From Caldicellulosiruptor naganoensis (GTDB lineage Bacteria > Bacillota > Thermoanaerobacteria > Caldicellulosiruptorales > Caldicellulosiruptoraceae): a stretch of 64,000 bases of DNA. Below are positions 50,464 to 58,533 of this stretch, in pieces; position 1 is the stretch's first letter; the number at the start of each line of letters is the position of its first letter. The position numbers and the translations under genes are program-made. The stretch covers positions 1,891,001 to 1,955,000 of the forward strand of contig NZ_CP113864.1 of NCBI RefSeq assembly GCF_026914285.1. Reading direction: 5' to 3'. Under the pieces are notes generated by a model. That model saw nothing but the letters and a program-made list of their open reading frames with translations. It was not told the origin of the DNA and made no database searches.

Positions 50464-50634
50464 TTATTTCTGACTAAAAATAGTTTGATATATATAGGTA
50501 GCAGTTAAAACTGAAAGAATAAACAAAAGACTTACGTTTGTATCTTGGAATATAAAGAAAGCTGTAAACATAAAAACAAAGGTTATTGTTCCTATAATGG
50601 TTAAAGCGCCTTTCCAATCATTTTTTTTGTTCAA
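50464..50634 (-). CDS. 56-residue two-helix membrane protein, unknown function
   Basis: Starts at a TTG (50632-50634), nine bases after GGAG, and has a proper terminator. It begins NKKNDWKGALTIIGTITFVF and has two membrane segments (about residues 10-28 and 34-50) with few charged residues. Size and topology resemble bacteriocin immunity or accessory peptides, but no homology is recognised. The preceding ORF ends two bases before its start region. Confidence 0.55.
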   Translation of the reverse strand: MNKKNDWKGALTIIGTITFVFMFTAFFIFQDTNVSLLFILSVLTATYIYQTIFSQK

Positions 50635-51237
50635 GATTGAATCACTCCTAAAATTTGAATTTTAATTAATTGTTTGGCCTCCGCTGCATCTTTGCTAACA
50701 TTTATTGACATGGGAGTAAGATACATTAAGTGAATAGCCAGCACCATTGAGTCCCACATCAGAAATCGAAGCAGAAGGTCCTCGTTAATTTTTTTATCAC
50801 ACCTCCTATGCGCACAGTAGAGATTGTGACCGTACATCAAAAGTAAGATTGCTCAAATCTTAGTATATTCCCCTGCCTTACATAGCAGTATTTTCCACTC
50901 ATTATCCGTATACTTTTGCTAAATATAGCTTTTGTGTTTTTTTCTTGTTCTATTATGATTTTTGCTACAATTAATCTTTTAACCACTTATTCCCTGTAGT
51001 TTTCTGTTTAAATTTTATACAACTACTTGCAACTTCGTCAACGATCAATTTTGCTTTTTTTAGTCAAAGTAATTTCATTTTTTGAGTTTAGATCTCGATT
51101 AAATTAAAAATTCTCACCTCAATATATTTTTCTGTAGAAGAGTAAATATTTTGACATATTTAATCCAAAAAATAAAGGACTGCAAAGCGCAGTCCCTCTC
51201 CTTACAAAACACCTTTCAAGCATATACTTACCTCACC
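50631..51237 (-). other. degenerate region with short peptide-like coding remnants
   Basis: No complete gene is convincing in these 600 bases. Minus-strand pieces look protein-like: (i) 50986-50837, GTG start, 49 residues beginning VVKRLIVAKIIIEQEKNTKA, perhaps continuing an out-of-frame segment LIVDEVASSCIKFKQK just upstream; (ii) after a perfect AGGAGGTG at about 50800-50810, a frame reading KKINEDLL followed one frame over by ISDVGLNGAGYSLNVSYSHV, ending NKC and a stop, which resembles a small secreted-peptide precursor. A weak promoter (TTGACG-16-TATAAA) lies near 51020-51045. I read this as a decayed accessory locus. Confidence 0.35.
51177..51195 (-). terminator. Rho-independent terminator after the PH-like gene
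   Basis: Minus-strand perfect stem GGACTGC / GCAGTCC with a 5-nt loop and TTTATTTTTT, 43 bases beyond the stop. Confidence 0.85.
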
Positions 51238-51564
51238 TTAGCTTGCCATTCTCTTTGTCAAAACCTCGCAAACCCTTTCTTCAATCCCAAGTAAATAAAT
51301 CTTGAAATTATTTGTTGCAATCACTGTTCTTCTGTCACCTGTTTTGCTGGGGTATGCATCTTTAAAATCTGTCCATTTAACAACTCCGAAATGCTTTTTA
51401 GAAGGGTCAATCAAATAAAAACCATTCTGACAAACATGCAACTTCATCCTGCCCTGGTACTTGATATCAGGATGACCTTCAATGTACTCAACATCAAGCG
51501 GCTCACAGATGTCGCGCCCAAGCTCTTTTATCTGTTTTGGAACACCTAAACCAAAAAGGCCCAT
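51238..51564 (-). CDS. Conserved hypothetical protein, possibly PH-like fold
   Basis: 108 residues, no signal peptide or membrane helix. It begins MGLFGLGVPKQIKELGRDI; the rest is beta-rich (KLHVCQNGFYLIDPSKKHFGVVKW; RRTVIATNNFKIYLLGI) and ends in a helix, an order reminiscent of bacterial PH-like domains. Start ATG behind GGGGGGATC. Own terminator; monocistronic. Function unknown. Confidence 0.7.
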   Translation of the reverse strand: MGLFGLGVPKQIKELGRDICEPLDVEYIEGHPDIKYQGRMKLHVCQNGFYLIDPSKKHFGVVKWTDFKDAYPSKTGDRRTVIATNNFKIYLLGIEERVCEVLTKRMAS

Positions 51565-51688
51565 CTGTGATCCCCCCTATTCATTTCCTAATTTTATTAT
51601 ACCATTTTTGAAAATTGTTTAACAACTTTAATCTAATTTCTGATTACGCTGATTTAATTCAGTCCAGCCTTCATTACTAAAAGAACAA

Positions 51689-51723
51689 AAAGGGAAGAAG
51701 GATTACATTCCCTTCTTCCCTTT
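51689..51723 (-). terminator. Rho-independent terminator of hppA
   Basis: Perfect 13-bp inverted repeat (AAAGGGAAGAAGG and complement), 9-nt loop, T-rich tail on the minus strand, 20 bases past the hppA stop. Confidence 0.88.
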
Positions 51724-51742
51724 TGTTTTTCTAATTAAATTC

Positions 51743-53878
51743 TTATCTGAACAAGGATACAAATACTAATGTAATAGTTGATATAAGCTTTACAAGAACA
51801 TGCAAGGACGGACCTGCTGTGTCTTTGCAAGGATCTCCAACTGTGTCACCAACAACTGCTGCCTTGTGCGCATCAGACCTTTTTCCACCATAATTACCAA
51901 GCTCAATGTATTTTTTAGCATTGTCCCATGCACCACCACCGTTGTTGAGGAATAGTGCCAAGATAACACCTGCAATTGTGCCAATCATCAAAAATCCTGC
52001 TGCTGCCTCTTTGCCAAGTAGTATTCCAACAAGTATTGGTGCAATTACAACTATCAGACCAGGAACAACCATCTCTTTTAAAGCACCTTTTGTAACAATG
52101 TCAACACATTTTGCATAATCTGGCTTTGCTCTTCCTTCCATAAGTCCAGGTATCTCTTTAAACTGTCTTCTTACTTCCAAGATAACATACTGAGCAGCTC
52201 TTCCAACTGCTCTTATTGCAGTTGAGCTAAAGAGGTATACCACCATCGCACCTATAAATGCACCGATAAATACCTCAGGTTTGCCAATGTCAACAGAGAA
52301 CCAAGACTCAAGTGGTCTTCCCAGTATCTTTTTGACCTCATCAAGGTAAGCTGAGAAAAGTAAGAAAGTTGCAAGAGCAGCAGAGCCAATTGCATAACCT
52401 TTTGTAAGAGCCTTTGTTGTATTTCCACAAGCATCAAGCCTGTCTGTAACATTTCTTACCTCTTCAGGTGCGCCTGACATCTCAGTGATACCACCGGCAT
52501 TGTCTGTAATAGGACCAAATGTATCCATTGCTAAAATATATGTACAAGTTGAAAGCATACCCATTGTAGCAATAGCTGTGCCGTAAAGACCGCCTGTTGC
52601 AAACCCGGGAAGTGCATGTTCACCAAGCTTGTATGCAATATAAATCGCAATTGAGATAAATATAACCGGCAGGGCTGTTGATTCCATACCAACAGACATA
52701 CCTGTTATGATATTTGTTGCAGGACCTGTTGTAGATGCTTTTGCTATCTCCTGAACAGGTCTGTAATGGTATGATGTATAGTAATCTGTAAGCCATACAA
52801 ATATATAGCTAAGAATAATTCCTGTCACTGCACAGCCATACAACAGCCACCAGTTAACTTCCTGCCCATTTGGTAGCTTTCCACTTAACATTGCCTTTAC
52901 TACAAAAATCAAAACAATCAAGTTCAAAATTGTTGTCACAAAATATCCCTTATTCAAAGCTTTCATTGGATCTTTGCTTTCATCTTTCGTGTTTACAAAG
53001 AAAAGCCCGATTACAGATGATACAATACCAATAGCACGCGCAACAAGTGGGAAGAGTATTCCTTTCCAGCCAAACACAGGATATAACGCAACACCAAGTA
53101 TCATAGCACCTATATTCTCAGCTGCTGTTGACTCAAAAAGGTCAGCACCACGGCCTGCACAGTCTCCAACATTGTCACCAACAAGGTCAGCAACAACAGC
53201 TGGGTTTCTTGGATCGTCTTCAGGAATTCCTGCTTCTACTTTACCCACAAGATCAGCGCCAACGTCAGCTGCTTTTGTGTAGATTCCACCGCCCAGCTGA
53301 GCAAACAGAGCCACAAACGATGCACCAAATCCAAATCCGACAATCAGTGAAGGTGCCTCTTTTATAAGATTCTCCTTACCAGAAGCTCCTCCGTACAGTA
53401 AAAACAGTGTTGCAACACCCAAAAGCGAGAGGGCTGTCACAGCCAGACCTGTTACAGCACCGCCACGAAGAGCTATCTGCAAGGCTCTATTTAAACCTTT
53501 CCTTGCACCTGCTGCAGCTCTTACGTTAGAATTCACTGCAATATACATTCCCAAATACCCAGATATTGCTGAGCAGAGTGCACCTGTTATAAAAGCAAAA
53601 CCTATATGAAAAGCAATCGAAGCAGCCTGTGATGAACCTTTTGAAAGGTTACCAAAATAGTTCGCAATGATAATTATAACAGCTACAATCAACGCAAGAA
53701 TACCAATAGTTTTGTATTGCCTGTTTAAAAATGCCATGGCACCTTCTCTGATTGCACCCGCAATCTCCTGCATCTTTTCATTGCCTTTTTCTTGAGAAAA
53801 AATAAATCTGACAAGCCCAATGATTACAAGAATTGCAAATACAATTACTCCATAGATTAAAGCTATGTAGGCTCCCAC
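51743..53878 (-). CDS. hppA: Membrane-bound proton-translocating pyrophosphatase, K+-independent type
   Basis: 711 residues, about sixteen membrane helices. It couples pyrophosphate hydrolysis to ion pumping. Substrate motifs: DVGADLVGKVEAGIPEDDPRNP, GDNVGDCAGRGADLFE and the C-terminal GDTVGDPCKDTAGPS. The residue that separates subclasses is Lys (GNTTKALTKG), which marks the K+-independent H+-pumping class; K+-dependent enzymes have Ala. GTG start behind GAGGAGGG. PPi-based energetics is typical of anaerobic thermophiles. Confidence 0.96.
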   Translation of the reverse strand: MGAYIALIYGVIVFAILVIIGLVRFIFSQEKGNEKMQEIAGAIREGAMAFLNRQYKTIGILALIVAVIIIIANYFGNLSKGSSQAASIAFHIGFAFITGALCSAISGYLGMYIAVNSNVRAAAGARKGLNRALQIALRGGAVTGLAVTALSLLGVATLFLLYGGASGKENLIKEAPSLIVGFGFGASFVALFAQLGGGIYTKAADVGADLVGKVEAGIPEDDPRNPAVVADLVGDNVGDCAGRGADLFESTAAENIGAMILGVALYPVFGWKGILFPLVARAIGIVSSVIGLFFVNTKDESKDPMKALNKGYFVTTILNLIVLIFVVKAMLSGKLPNGQEVNWWLLYGCAVTGIILSYIFVWLTDYYTSYHYRPVQEIAKASTTGPATNIITGMSVGMESTALPVIFISIAIYIAYKLGEHALPGFATGGLYGTAIATMGMLSTCTYILAMDTFGPITDNAGGITEMSGAPEEVRNVTDRLDACGNTTKALTKGYAIGSAALATFLLFSAYLDEVKKILGRPLESWFSVDIGKPEVFIGAFIGAMVVYLFSSTAIRAVGRAAQYVILEVRRQFKEIPGLMEGRAKPDYAKCVDIVTKGALKEMVVPGLIVVIAPILVGILLGKEAAAGFLMIGTIAGVILALFLNNGGGAWDNAKKYIELGNYGGKRSDAHKAAVVGDTVGDPCKDTAGPSLHVLVKLISTITLVFVSLFR

Positions 53879-53943
53879 AATAATCCCTCCTCTTTAGAAT
53901 AAAATTTTTTGTCAATAGTTTGACGACCTTTAAAAAAGCGTAC

Positions 53944-53972
53944 AATATATTTTTATTCTACGCAAAGGTCAA
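53944..53972 (-). promoter_or_regulatory. sigma-A promoter of hppA
   Basis: Minus strand -35 TTGACC (53967-53972), 17-base spacer, -10 TATATT (53944-53949), about 65 bases before the GTG start. It begins about 25 bases after the tRNA terminator. Confidence 0.65.
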
Positions 53973-53996
53973 AAAATCCTTCTTTGGAAAACAAAA

Positions 53997-54023
53997 AACC
54001 TGCTCATTTCTGCTGAGCAGGTT
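53997..54023 (-). terminator. Rho-independent terminator of the tRNA cluster
   Basis: Minus-strand perfect 10-bp stem AACCTGCTCA / TGAGCAGGTT, 7-nt loop and TTTTTTG, just past tRNA-Cys. Confidence 0.9.
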
Positions 54024-54041
54024 TTTTATTTTCAAATCTGG

Positions 54042-54113
54042 AGGCGCCACCCGGATTTGAACCGGGGAATCAGGATTTTGCAGACCCTTGCCTTACCGCT
54101 TGGCTATGGCGCC
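54042..54113 (-). tRNA. tRNA-Cys (GCA)
   Basis: Minus-strand cloverleaf, acceptor GGCGCCA/TGGCGCC, T arm with GGTTCAAATCC, anticodon loop CTGCAAA with GCA. Discriminator U73 as expected for Cys; CCA not fully encoded. Last of five tRNAs. Confidence 0.95.
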
Positions 54114-54138
54114 ACTTTTTCTCCTTATAAAATTTTGG

Positions 54139-54211
54139 AGCGGGAAACGGGACTCGAACCCGCGACATCTACCTTGGCAAGGTAGCGCTCTACCACCTGA
54201 GCTATTCCCGC
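54139..54211 (-). tRNA. tRNA-Gly (GCC)
   Basis: Minus-strand cloverleaf, acceptor GCGGGAA/TTCCCGC, anticodon loop TTGCCAA with GCC, T loop GTTCGAGTC, discriminator U. CCA not fully encoded. Confidence 0.95.
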
Positions 54212-54233
54212 TCGTAAGAAGTATTTTGTTTGG

Positions 54234-54306
<73 letters not shown>

Positions 54307-54317
54307 ATGTATTAAAC

Positions 54318-54394
54318 TGGCGACCCAGAAGGGACTTGAACCCTCGGCCTCCAGCGTGACAGGCTGGCGCTCTAACCGACTGAGCTACTGGGCC
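54318..54394 (-). tRNA. tRNA-Asp (GTC)
   Basis: Minus-strand cloverleaf, acceptor GGCCCAG/CTGGGTC, anticodon loop CTGTCAC with GTC, discriminator G and an encoded CCA end. Confidence 0.95.
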
Positions 54395-54400
54395 AACCTT

Positions 54401-54476
54401 TGGTGGGCAGTGCAGGGCTCGAACCTGCGACCCCCTGCTTGTAAGGCAGGTGCTCTCCCAGCTGAGCTAACCGCCC
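54401..54476 (-). tRNA. tRNA-Val (TAC)
   Basis: Minus-strand cloverleaf, acceptor GGGCGGT/ACTGCCC, anticodon loop CTTACAA with TAC, encoded CCA. First of the cluster. Its U34 is a likely substrate for the TrhP/TrmR 5-methoxyuridine pathway encoded at 62-64 kb. Confidence 0.95.
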
Positions 54477-54492
54477 ATTTTACTTTTTCTTT

Positions 54493-54520
54493 GTCGCCGC
54501 TGCTTTTAATCAGCGGCGAC
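54493..54520 (-). promoter_or_regulatory. 5'-leader hairpin of the tRNA operon
   Basis: Perfect 10-bp GC-rich stem GTCGCCGCTG / CAGCGGCGAC with an 8-nt loop. The predicted transcript starts at about 54521, so the RNA would begin directly with this hairpin, 17 bases before tRNA-Val. It is not followed by T residues on the minus strand, so it is not a terminator for hslO; a processing or 5'-stability element is inferred. Confidence 0.5.
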
Positions 54521-54527
54521 ATGTTTT

Positions 54528-54556
54528 ATTATACTTGACATCTTAGGGTTTTTCAA
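54528..54556 (-). promoter_or_regulatory. sigma-A promoter of the tRNA cluster
   Basis: Minus strand -35 TTGAAA (54551-54556), 17-base spacer, perfect -10 TATAAT (54528-54533), 50 bases before tRNA-Val. Confidence 0.75.
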
Positions 54557-54648
54557 TAGTACTTTTTGGGCAGAAATAAATTAAATTTTCTCATTTTACT
54601 TTATTTTTTTAGATTTTCTCACTCAGGCTAAAGATAGCTTAATTTTTC

Positions 54649-55509
54649 TCACTCTTTTGAGCCATATTTAATCTTGAAAGCTTCTTCTTTTGTAAAATGA
54701 TATTTTTTTTCACAAAAGCTGCAGACAATTTCTATTCTATCATCCGAAATCTCCTCATCAGTAAGAAGTGGAATCATACTCTCTACCTTTTCTTTTGAAC
54801 AGTCACACTTGTATCTTGGAAAATACTCCTCCAAAACCTCATATTCAATGTCACCGAAAAGATCTGCAGCAATCTGCAAAACATCTTTTTCTGCTGACAC
54901 AGAAGAAATATTTGAAAAGTTTTTAAGCCTTTCTTCAAGTTTTTCAATCAACCATTGAGGTGTTTCAGGCAGTACTTGAATTATAAACCCACCCGCTGAT
55001 CTTACACTTTCATCAGTGTCTATTAAAACACCAAGCGCAACAGCAGATGGAATCTGCTCAGATAAAGCAAAATAGTGCGTTATATCCTCTGCAATTTCGC
55101 CTGATACAAGTTCTATCTGTCCAATGTAAGGCTCTTTTAAACCCAAATCCTTTATTACTGTAAGTGTTCCCTCTCCTATAGCTCCCTTGACATTCAGCTT
55201 TCCTGCTTCGTTTATCTCTGTGAACACATCTTTGTTTTTTACATAGCCTTTGACATTTCCTTTTGAATCAGAAACTGCAACCAAACCCTTTAAAACTCCA
55301 CTGCAAGAAATCTGAATTGAAAGAGTGTGGTTCTCACCTTTTAACATAACTCCCATCATTGAGGCGGCAGTCAAAAGCCTACCTAAGGCTGCTGTTGGAA
55401 TAGGAGGGAGATCATGTATTTTTCTTGCTTCCTCGACTATGTCTGTTGAGTCCATAATGAAAATTGCGACATTTTTATCCTTTGATAGTGATCTTAATAT
55501 CCGTGCCAT
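54649..55509 (-). CDS. hslO: Redox-regulated chaperonin Hsp33
   Basis: 286 residues. The substrate-binding domain begins RILRSLSKDKNVAIFIMDST; the C-terminal redox switch has the four zinc cysteines in CDC and CSFCEKKYHF. Oxidation releases zinc and activates holdase function. Start ATG behind GGAGG. Intact and full length. No terminator is obvious in the 90 bases after it. Confidence 0.96.
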   Translation of the reverse strand: MARILRSLSKDKNVAIFIMDSTDIVEEARKIHDLPPIPTAALGRLLTAASMMGVMLKGENHTLSIQISCSGVLKGLVAVSDSKGNVKGYVKNKDVFTEINEAGKLNVKGAIGEGTLTVIKDLGLKEPYIGQIELVSGEIAEDITHYFALSEQIPSAVALGVLIDTDESVRSAGGFIIQVLPETPQWLIEKLEERLKNFSNISSVSAEKDVLQIAADLFGDIEYEVLEEYFPRYKCDCSKEKVESMIPLLTDEEISDDRIEIVCSFCEKKYHFTKEEAFKIKYGSKE

Positions 55510-55576
55510 AAGTTTTTATTACCTCCGATGCAAAAGTTAAAATTTTTATAGATTTTATTTTACACCAAATACAAAA

Positions 55577-55604
55577 AAGCTTCCAGCAAAATTGCCAGAA
55601 GCTT
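55577..55604 (-). terminator. Rho-independent terminator of the cold-shock gene
   Basis: Minus-strand 12-bp stem AAGCTTCTGGCA / TGCTGGAAGCTT (two G-T pairs), 4-nt loop and TTTTTTG; overlaps the stop codon. Confidence 0.82.
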
Positions 55605-55803
55605 ATTTTACCTTTCTCACATTCACCGCCTGGTTTCCTCTTTCGGTCTTTACTATATCAAACTCCACCATCTGTCCTTCTGCTAAAGTTTTGTACCCTT
55701 CCATGTCGATGGCTGAAAAATGAACAAATACATCATCCCCATTTTCTGCACTAATAAACCCATACCCCTTCTCAGGGTTGAATCATTTTACTTTTCCACG
55801 CAT
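55603..55803 (-). pseudogene. Cold-shock protein with in-frame UGA at codon 7
   Basis: 67 codons, ATG at 55801-55803. The frame reads MRGKVK, then TGA (55783-55785), then [22 protein letters not shown] and a normal ending QAVNVRKVK. In the CspA family the position after KVK is an almost invariant Trp (KVKWFN), so TGG has become TGA. Everything else, including RNP1 (KGYGFI) and RNP2 (VFVHF), is intact, with a strong terminator behind it. Possibilities: a nonsense mutation, UGA readthrough or a base-call error. Another Csp elsewhere would cover its role as RNA chaperone. Confidence 0.87.
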
Positions 55804-55880
55804 TTTAAAAAACTCACCTTCTTTTTCGTTTGAGTCATCTTACAGCTAATATTGCCTCTCTTCTGAGAATTTTATGCTAT

Positions 55881-56606
55881 TCAATTTTTCTTACACACAT
55901 AACACACCTTTGAACAAAAAGAAGTTTTAATAGGACTTTTGTAGTCATAAATCTTTTTAACAATTAAAAAGCCACTCTTTACAAGCATTTTTTCAATTTC
56001 TTTTTCTGGATAGATGTACTGGATAATTTCATCGTGAATTGTCTTGTTGGTATCAAAAACAGAAAAGTCAATAATAATTTTTTTTCCTCTCTTCTTAAAT
56101 TTCCAACCAAACAATGTATCTTCTATTCTCTTTACTGCCTTTTTTCTTTTGCCCAATTTTCCCAAATACTCTTGAGTGTTTAAATCAAATATAAATATAC
56201 CGTTTCTTTTCAATAACCTTCTTACCTTTTTTAAATATTTCAGCACACGTTGTTTATCTACATGATTTAAAACGTCCATAGTAGAAAGTATAACATCAAA
56301 CCTATTTTTCGGCTCAAAGTTTAAAAAATCTTCATTGTAGAGTCTTACATTAGCAGATGAGAGTACATGACAAGCCACTTTTATCATTTGAGTTGACTTG
56401 TCAATACCATAAAGTTTCTCAAATCCCATCTTTGCTAAAGAACGCAAAAGAGAACCTGTTCCACATCCAACATCCAATATTCTTGCCCTTTTTGAAATAT
56501 CAAACTCACAAAATATTTTTTTCAAAAACCTCAAAATCAATATCTTGTCAAAAAACACATTAGAAAACATCTTGTAGTAGTTTGCAATATTGTCATAAAA
56601 GTTCAT
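55881..56606 (-). CDS. SAM-dependent methyltransferase (class I)
   Basis: 241 residues. Motif I is ILDVGCGTGSLLRSLAKMG (residues 40-60) and the acidic motif II follows in LYGIDKS; later VILSTMDVLNHVD and NGIFIFDLNTQEYLG. Substrate unknown; many such genes are small-molecule methyltransferases. ATG overlaps plsY by one base. Confidence 0.85.
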   Translation of the reverse strand: MNFYDNIANYYKMFSNVFFDKILILRFLKKIFCEFDISKRARILDVGCGTGSLLRSLAKMGFEKLYGIDKSTQMIKVACHVLSSANVRLYNEDFLNFEPKNRFDVILSTMDVLNHVDKQRVLKYLKKVRRLLKRNGIFIFDLNTQEYLGKLGKRKKAVKRIEDTLFGWKFKKRGKKIIIDFSVFDTNKTIHDEIIQYIYPEKEIEKMLVKSGFLIVKKIYDYKSPIKTSFCSKVCYVCKKN

Positions 56607-57214
56607 TATCGCAGTTTTACCCTCTCTCCAACCTTTCTCTCGGTTCCATTTAAAAGTCTCTTAATGTTTTCTCTGTGACGGATTATAATGACAATCATTA
56701 TAACAAGAGCTAAAAACCAATACTCTCTTGCAAATATCAAAATAGCAAAGAAATACAAGATGCTACCTACTATACTTGTTAAAGACATATATCTTGTTAA
56801 AACAAGTACAATCAACGCAAGGGGTATCACAACAAGGGTAATAACAGGTGTTGCGACAAGCGCAACACCAATAGATGTTGCAACTGCTTTTCCTCCTCTA
56901 AATCCAAAGTATAAGGGCCAGTTGTGACCACAGATAACTGCAAATCCGGCAAGTGTAACACCCAAAACAACGTCATCTGGCATGAAAATCTTTGCAAACA
57001 ACGTTGCCACAACACCTTTTAAAACGTCAATGGCAAATACCAAAATTGCAGGACCTATCCCCATTGTACGAAGAACATTGGTAGTGCCTGGATTTCCGCT
57101 CCCGTATTTTCTAATGTCAACTCCATTTAACATTTTGCCAATTATAAGAGCCGGGAGCACACTTCCGAGCAAGTACCCTACTGCAAGCACAATTAAAATC
57201 TGAAGTGCCTTCAT
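56606..57214 (-). CDS. plsY: Glycerol-3-phosphate acyltransferase PlsY
   Basis: 202 residues, five membrane helices. The three family motifs are present: GSGNPGTTNVLR, the GHNWPLYFGFRGGKAVATSIG glycine loop and a C-terminal RHRENIKRLLNGTE. It acylates sn-glycerol-3-phosphate with acyl-phosphate, opening phospholipid synthesis. The bacterial G3P route is thus intact, so the broken glycerol-1-phosphate dehydrogenase is dispensable for bulk lipids. Confidence 0.96.
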   Translation of the reverse strand: MKALQILIVLAVGYLLGSVLPALIIGKMLNGVDIRKYGSGNPGTTNVLRTMGIGPAILVFAIDVLKGVVATLFAKIFMPDDVVLGVTLAGFAVICGHNWPLYFGFRGGKAVATSIGVALVATPVITLVVIPLALIVLVLTRYMSLTSIVGSILYFFAILIFAREYWFLALVIMIVIIIRHRENIKRLLNGTERKVGERVKLR

Positions 57215-57216
57215 TT

Positions 57217-58533
57217 TTACTGTTCCCCTTTCTCTCTTATTAGAAATATTATAGGCACCCCTGTGAAGTCAAATATCTTTCTGAGATAGTTTTCAATGTA
57301 TCTCTGATATGAAAAATGAAATAAATCCTTGTCATTTACAAATATAGCGATTTTTGGCGGCTTTTCTCCTACTTGTGTCATGTAGTAAATTTTAAGCTGT
57401 CTTCCCTTATCACTTGGTGGCTGGTAGATTGTTGTTGCTTCTGCTAAAACATCGTTTATTTGTCCTGTTGTAATTCTTCGTGTATAATTGCCGTATACAT
57501 ACAAAACAGTTTCCAAAAGCTTCTTCACTCTAAAACCTGTCTTTGCAGAGATAAACAAAACAGGTGCAAATTTGAGAAAACTGAGCTTTTCTTCTATTTG
57601 CTTTTTGTATTCATCTGCCGTCTTTTCATCCTTCTCAACTGCATCCCACTTGTTTACAGCAATAATGCATCCTTTCCCTGCCTCATAAGCATACCCAGCT
57701 ATCTTTGCATCCTGTTCAGACACCGGCTCTGTCCCATCAATAAGTATAATACAAATGTCACTTCTTTCTATTGCAGAAAGAGTCCTGAGCATACTGTAGC
57801 GCTCAATATTGTCATAAATTTTGCTCTTTCGCCTAAGACCTGCTGTGTCAATCAAAGTTAGAGGAATACCTTCAAACTCAACATATGAGTCTATTGCATC
57901 TCGCGTTGTACCTGGAATATCGCTTACAATAACCCTCTCCTCTCCAAGAATATAGTTTACAAGAGATGATTTTCCTGTATTTGGCTTTCCTATTATAGCA
58001 ACCTTTATTGAATCTTCTTCTATTTCATTTATTCCCACTTTACCAAAATGACTAACAACTGCATCTAAAACATCTCCAACACCTGTCCCGTGTTCTGCTG
58101 ACATCGCAATTGGGTCAGAAAGTCCTAAGCTATAAAACTCATAAATTACAGACTGCTCTGATATATTGTCAACTTTATTTACTGCAAGTACAATAGGTTT
58201 TTTCGAAGCTCTTAACATATTTGCAACTTCTCTGTCTGCATCAGTAAGCCCAGTTTTGCCATCTACCATAAAGATTATTACATCAGACATGTCAATAGCA
58301 AACTGTGCTTGGCGTCTCATCTGTTTTAGAATAATATCTTCAGAATAAGGTTCAATACCGCCTGTGTCTATTACATTAAAGGTAATCCCTCTCCACTCTG
58401 TCTCGCCCATAATCCTGTCGCGTGTAATACCCGGCGTGTCATCGACAATTGCACGCCTCTCACCAATTAGCCTATTGAAAAGCGTAGATTTCCCTACATT
58501 TGGTCTTCCCACAATCGCAACAGTTGGCTTCAA
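57217..58533 (-). CDS. der: Ribosome biogenesis GTPase Der (EngA)
   Basis: 438 residues with two tandem G domains, G1 motifs GRPNVGKSTLFN and GKPNTGKSSLVN, DTPG and DTAG switch motifs and NKVD/NKWD specificity motifs, then a C-terminal KH-like domain. Needed for 50S assembly. TTG start (58531-58533) behind GGTGG, overlapping the DUF512 stop by four bases. Confidence 0.97.
   Translation of the reverse strand: MKPTVAIVGRPNVGKSTLFNRLIGERRAIVDDTPGITRDRIMGETEWRGITFNVIDTGGIEPYSEDIILKQMRRQAQFAIDMSDVIIFMVDGKTGLTDADREVANMLRASKKPIVLAVNKVDNISEQSVIYEFYSLGLSDPIAMSAEHGTGVGDVLDAVVSHFGKVGINEIEEDSIKVAIIGKPNTGKSSLVNYILGEERVIVSDIPGTTRDAIDSYVEFEGIPLTLIDTAGLRRKSKIYDNIERYSMLRTLSAIERSDICIILIDGTEPVSEQDAKIAGYAYEAGKGCIIAVNKWDAVEKDEKTADEYKKQIEEKLSFLKFAPVLFISAKTGFRVKKLLETVLYVYGNYTRRITTGQINDVLAEATTIYQPPSDKGRQLKIYYMTQVGEKPPKIAIFVNDKDLFHFSYQRYIENYLRKIFDFTGVPIIFLIREKGEQ

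Noticed and set aside
54540-54660. Three near-copies of a TTTTCTCACT-like motif after hslO
   Set aside because: Short, imperfect and AT-rich; one copy is part of the hslO end. No spacing pattern supports a function.
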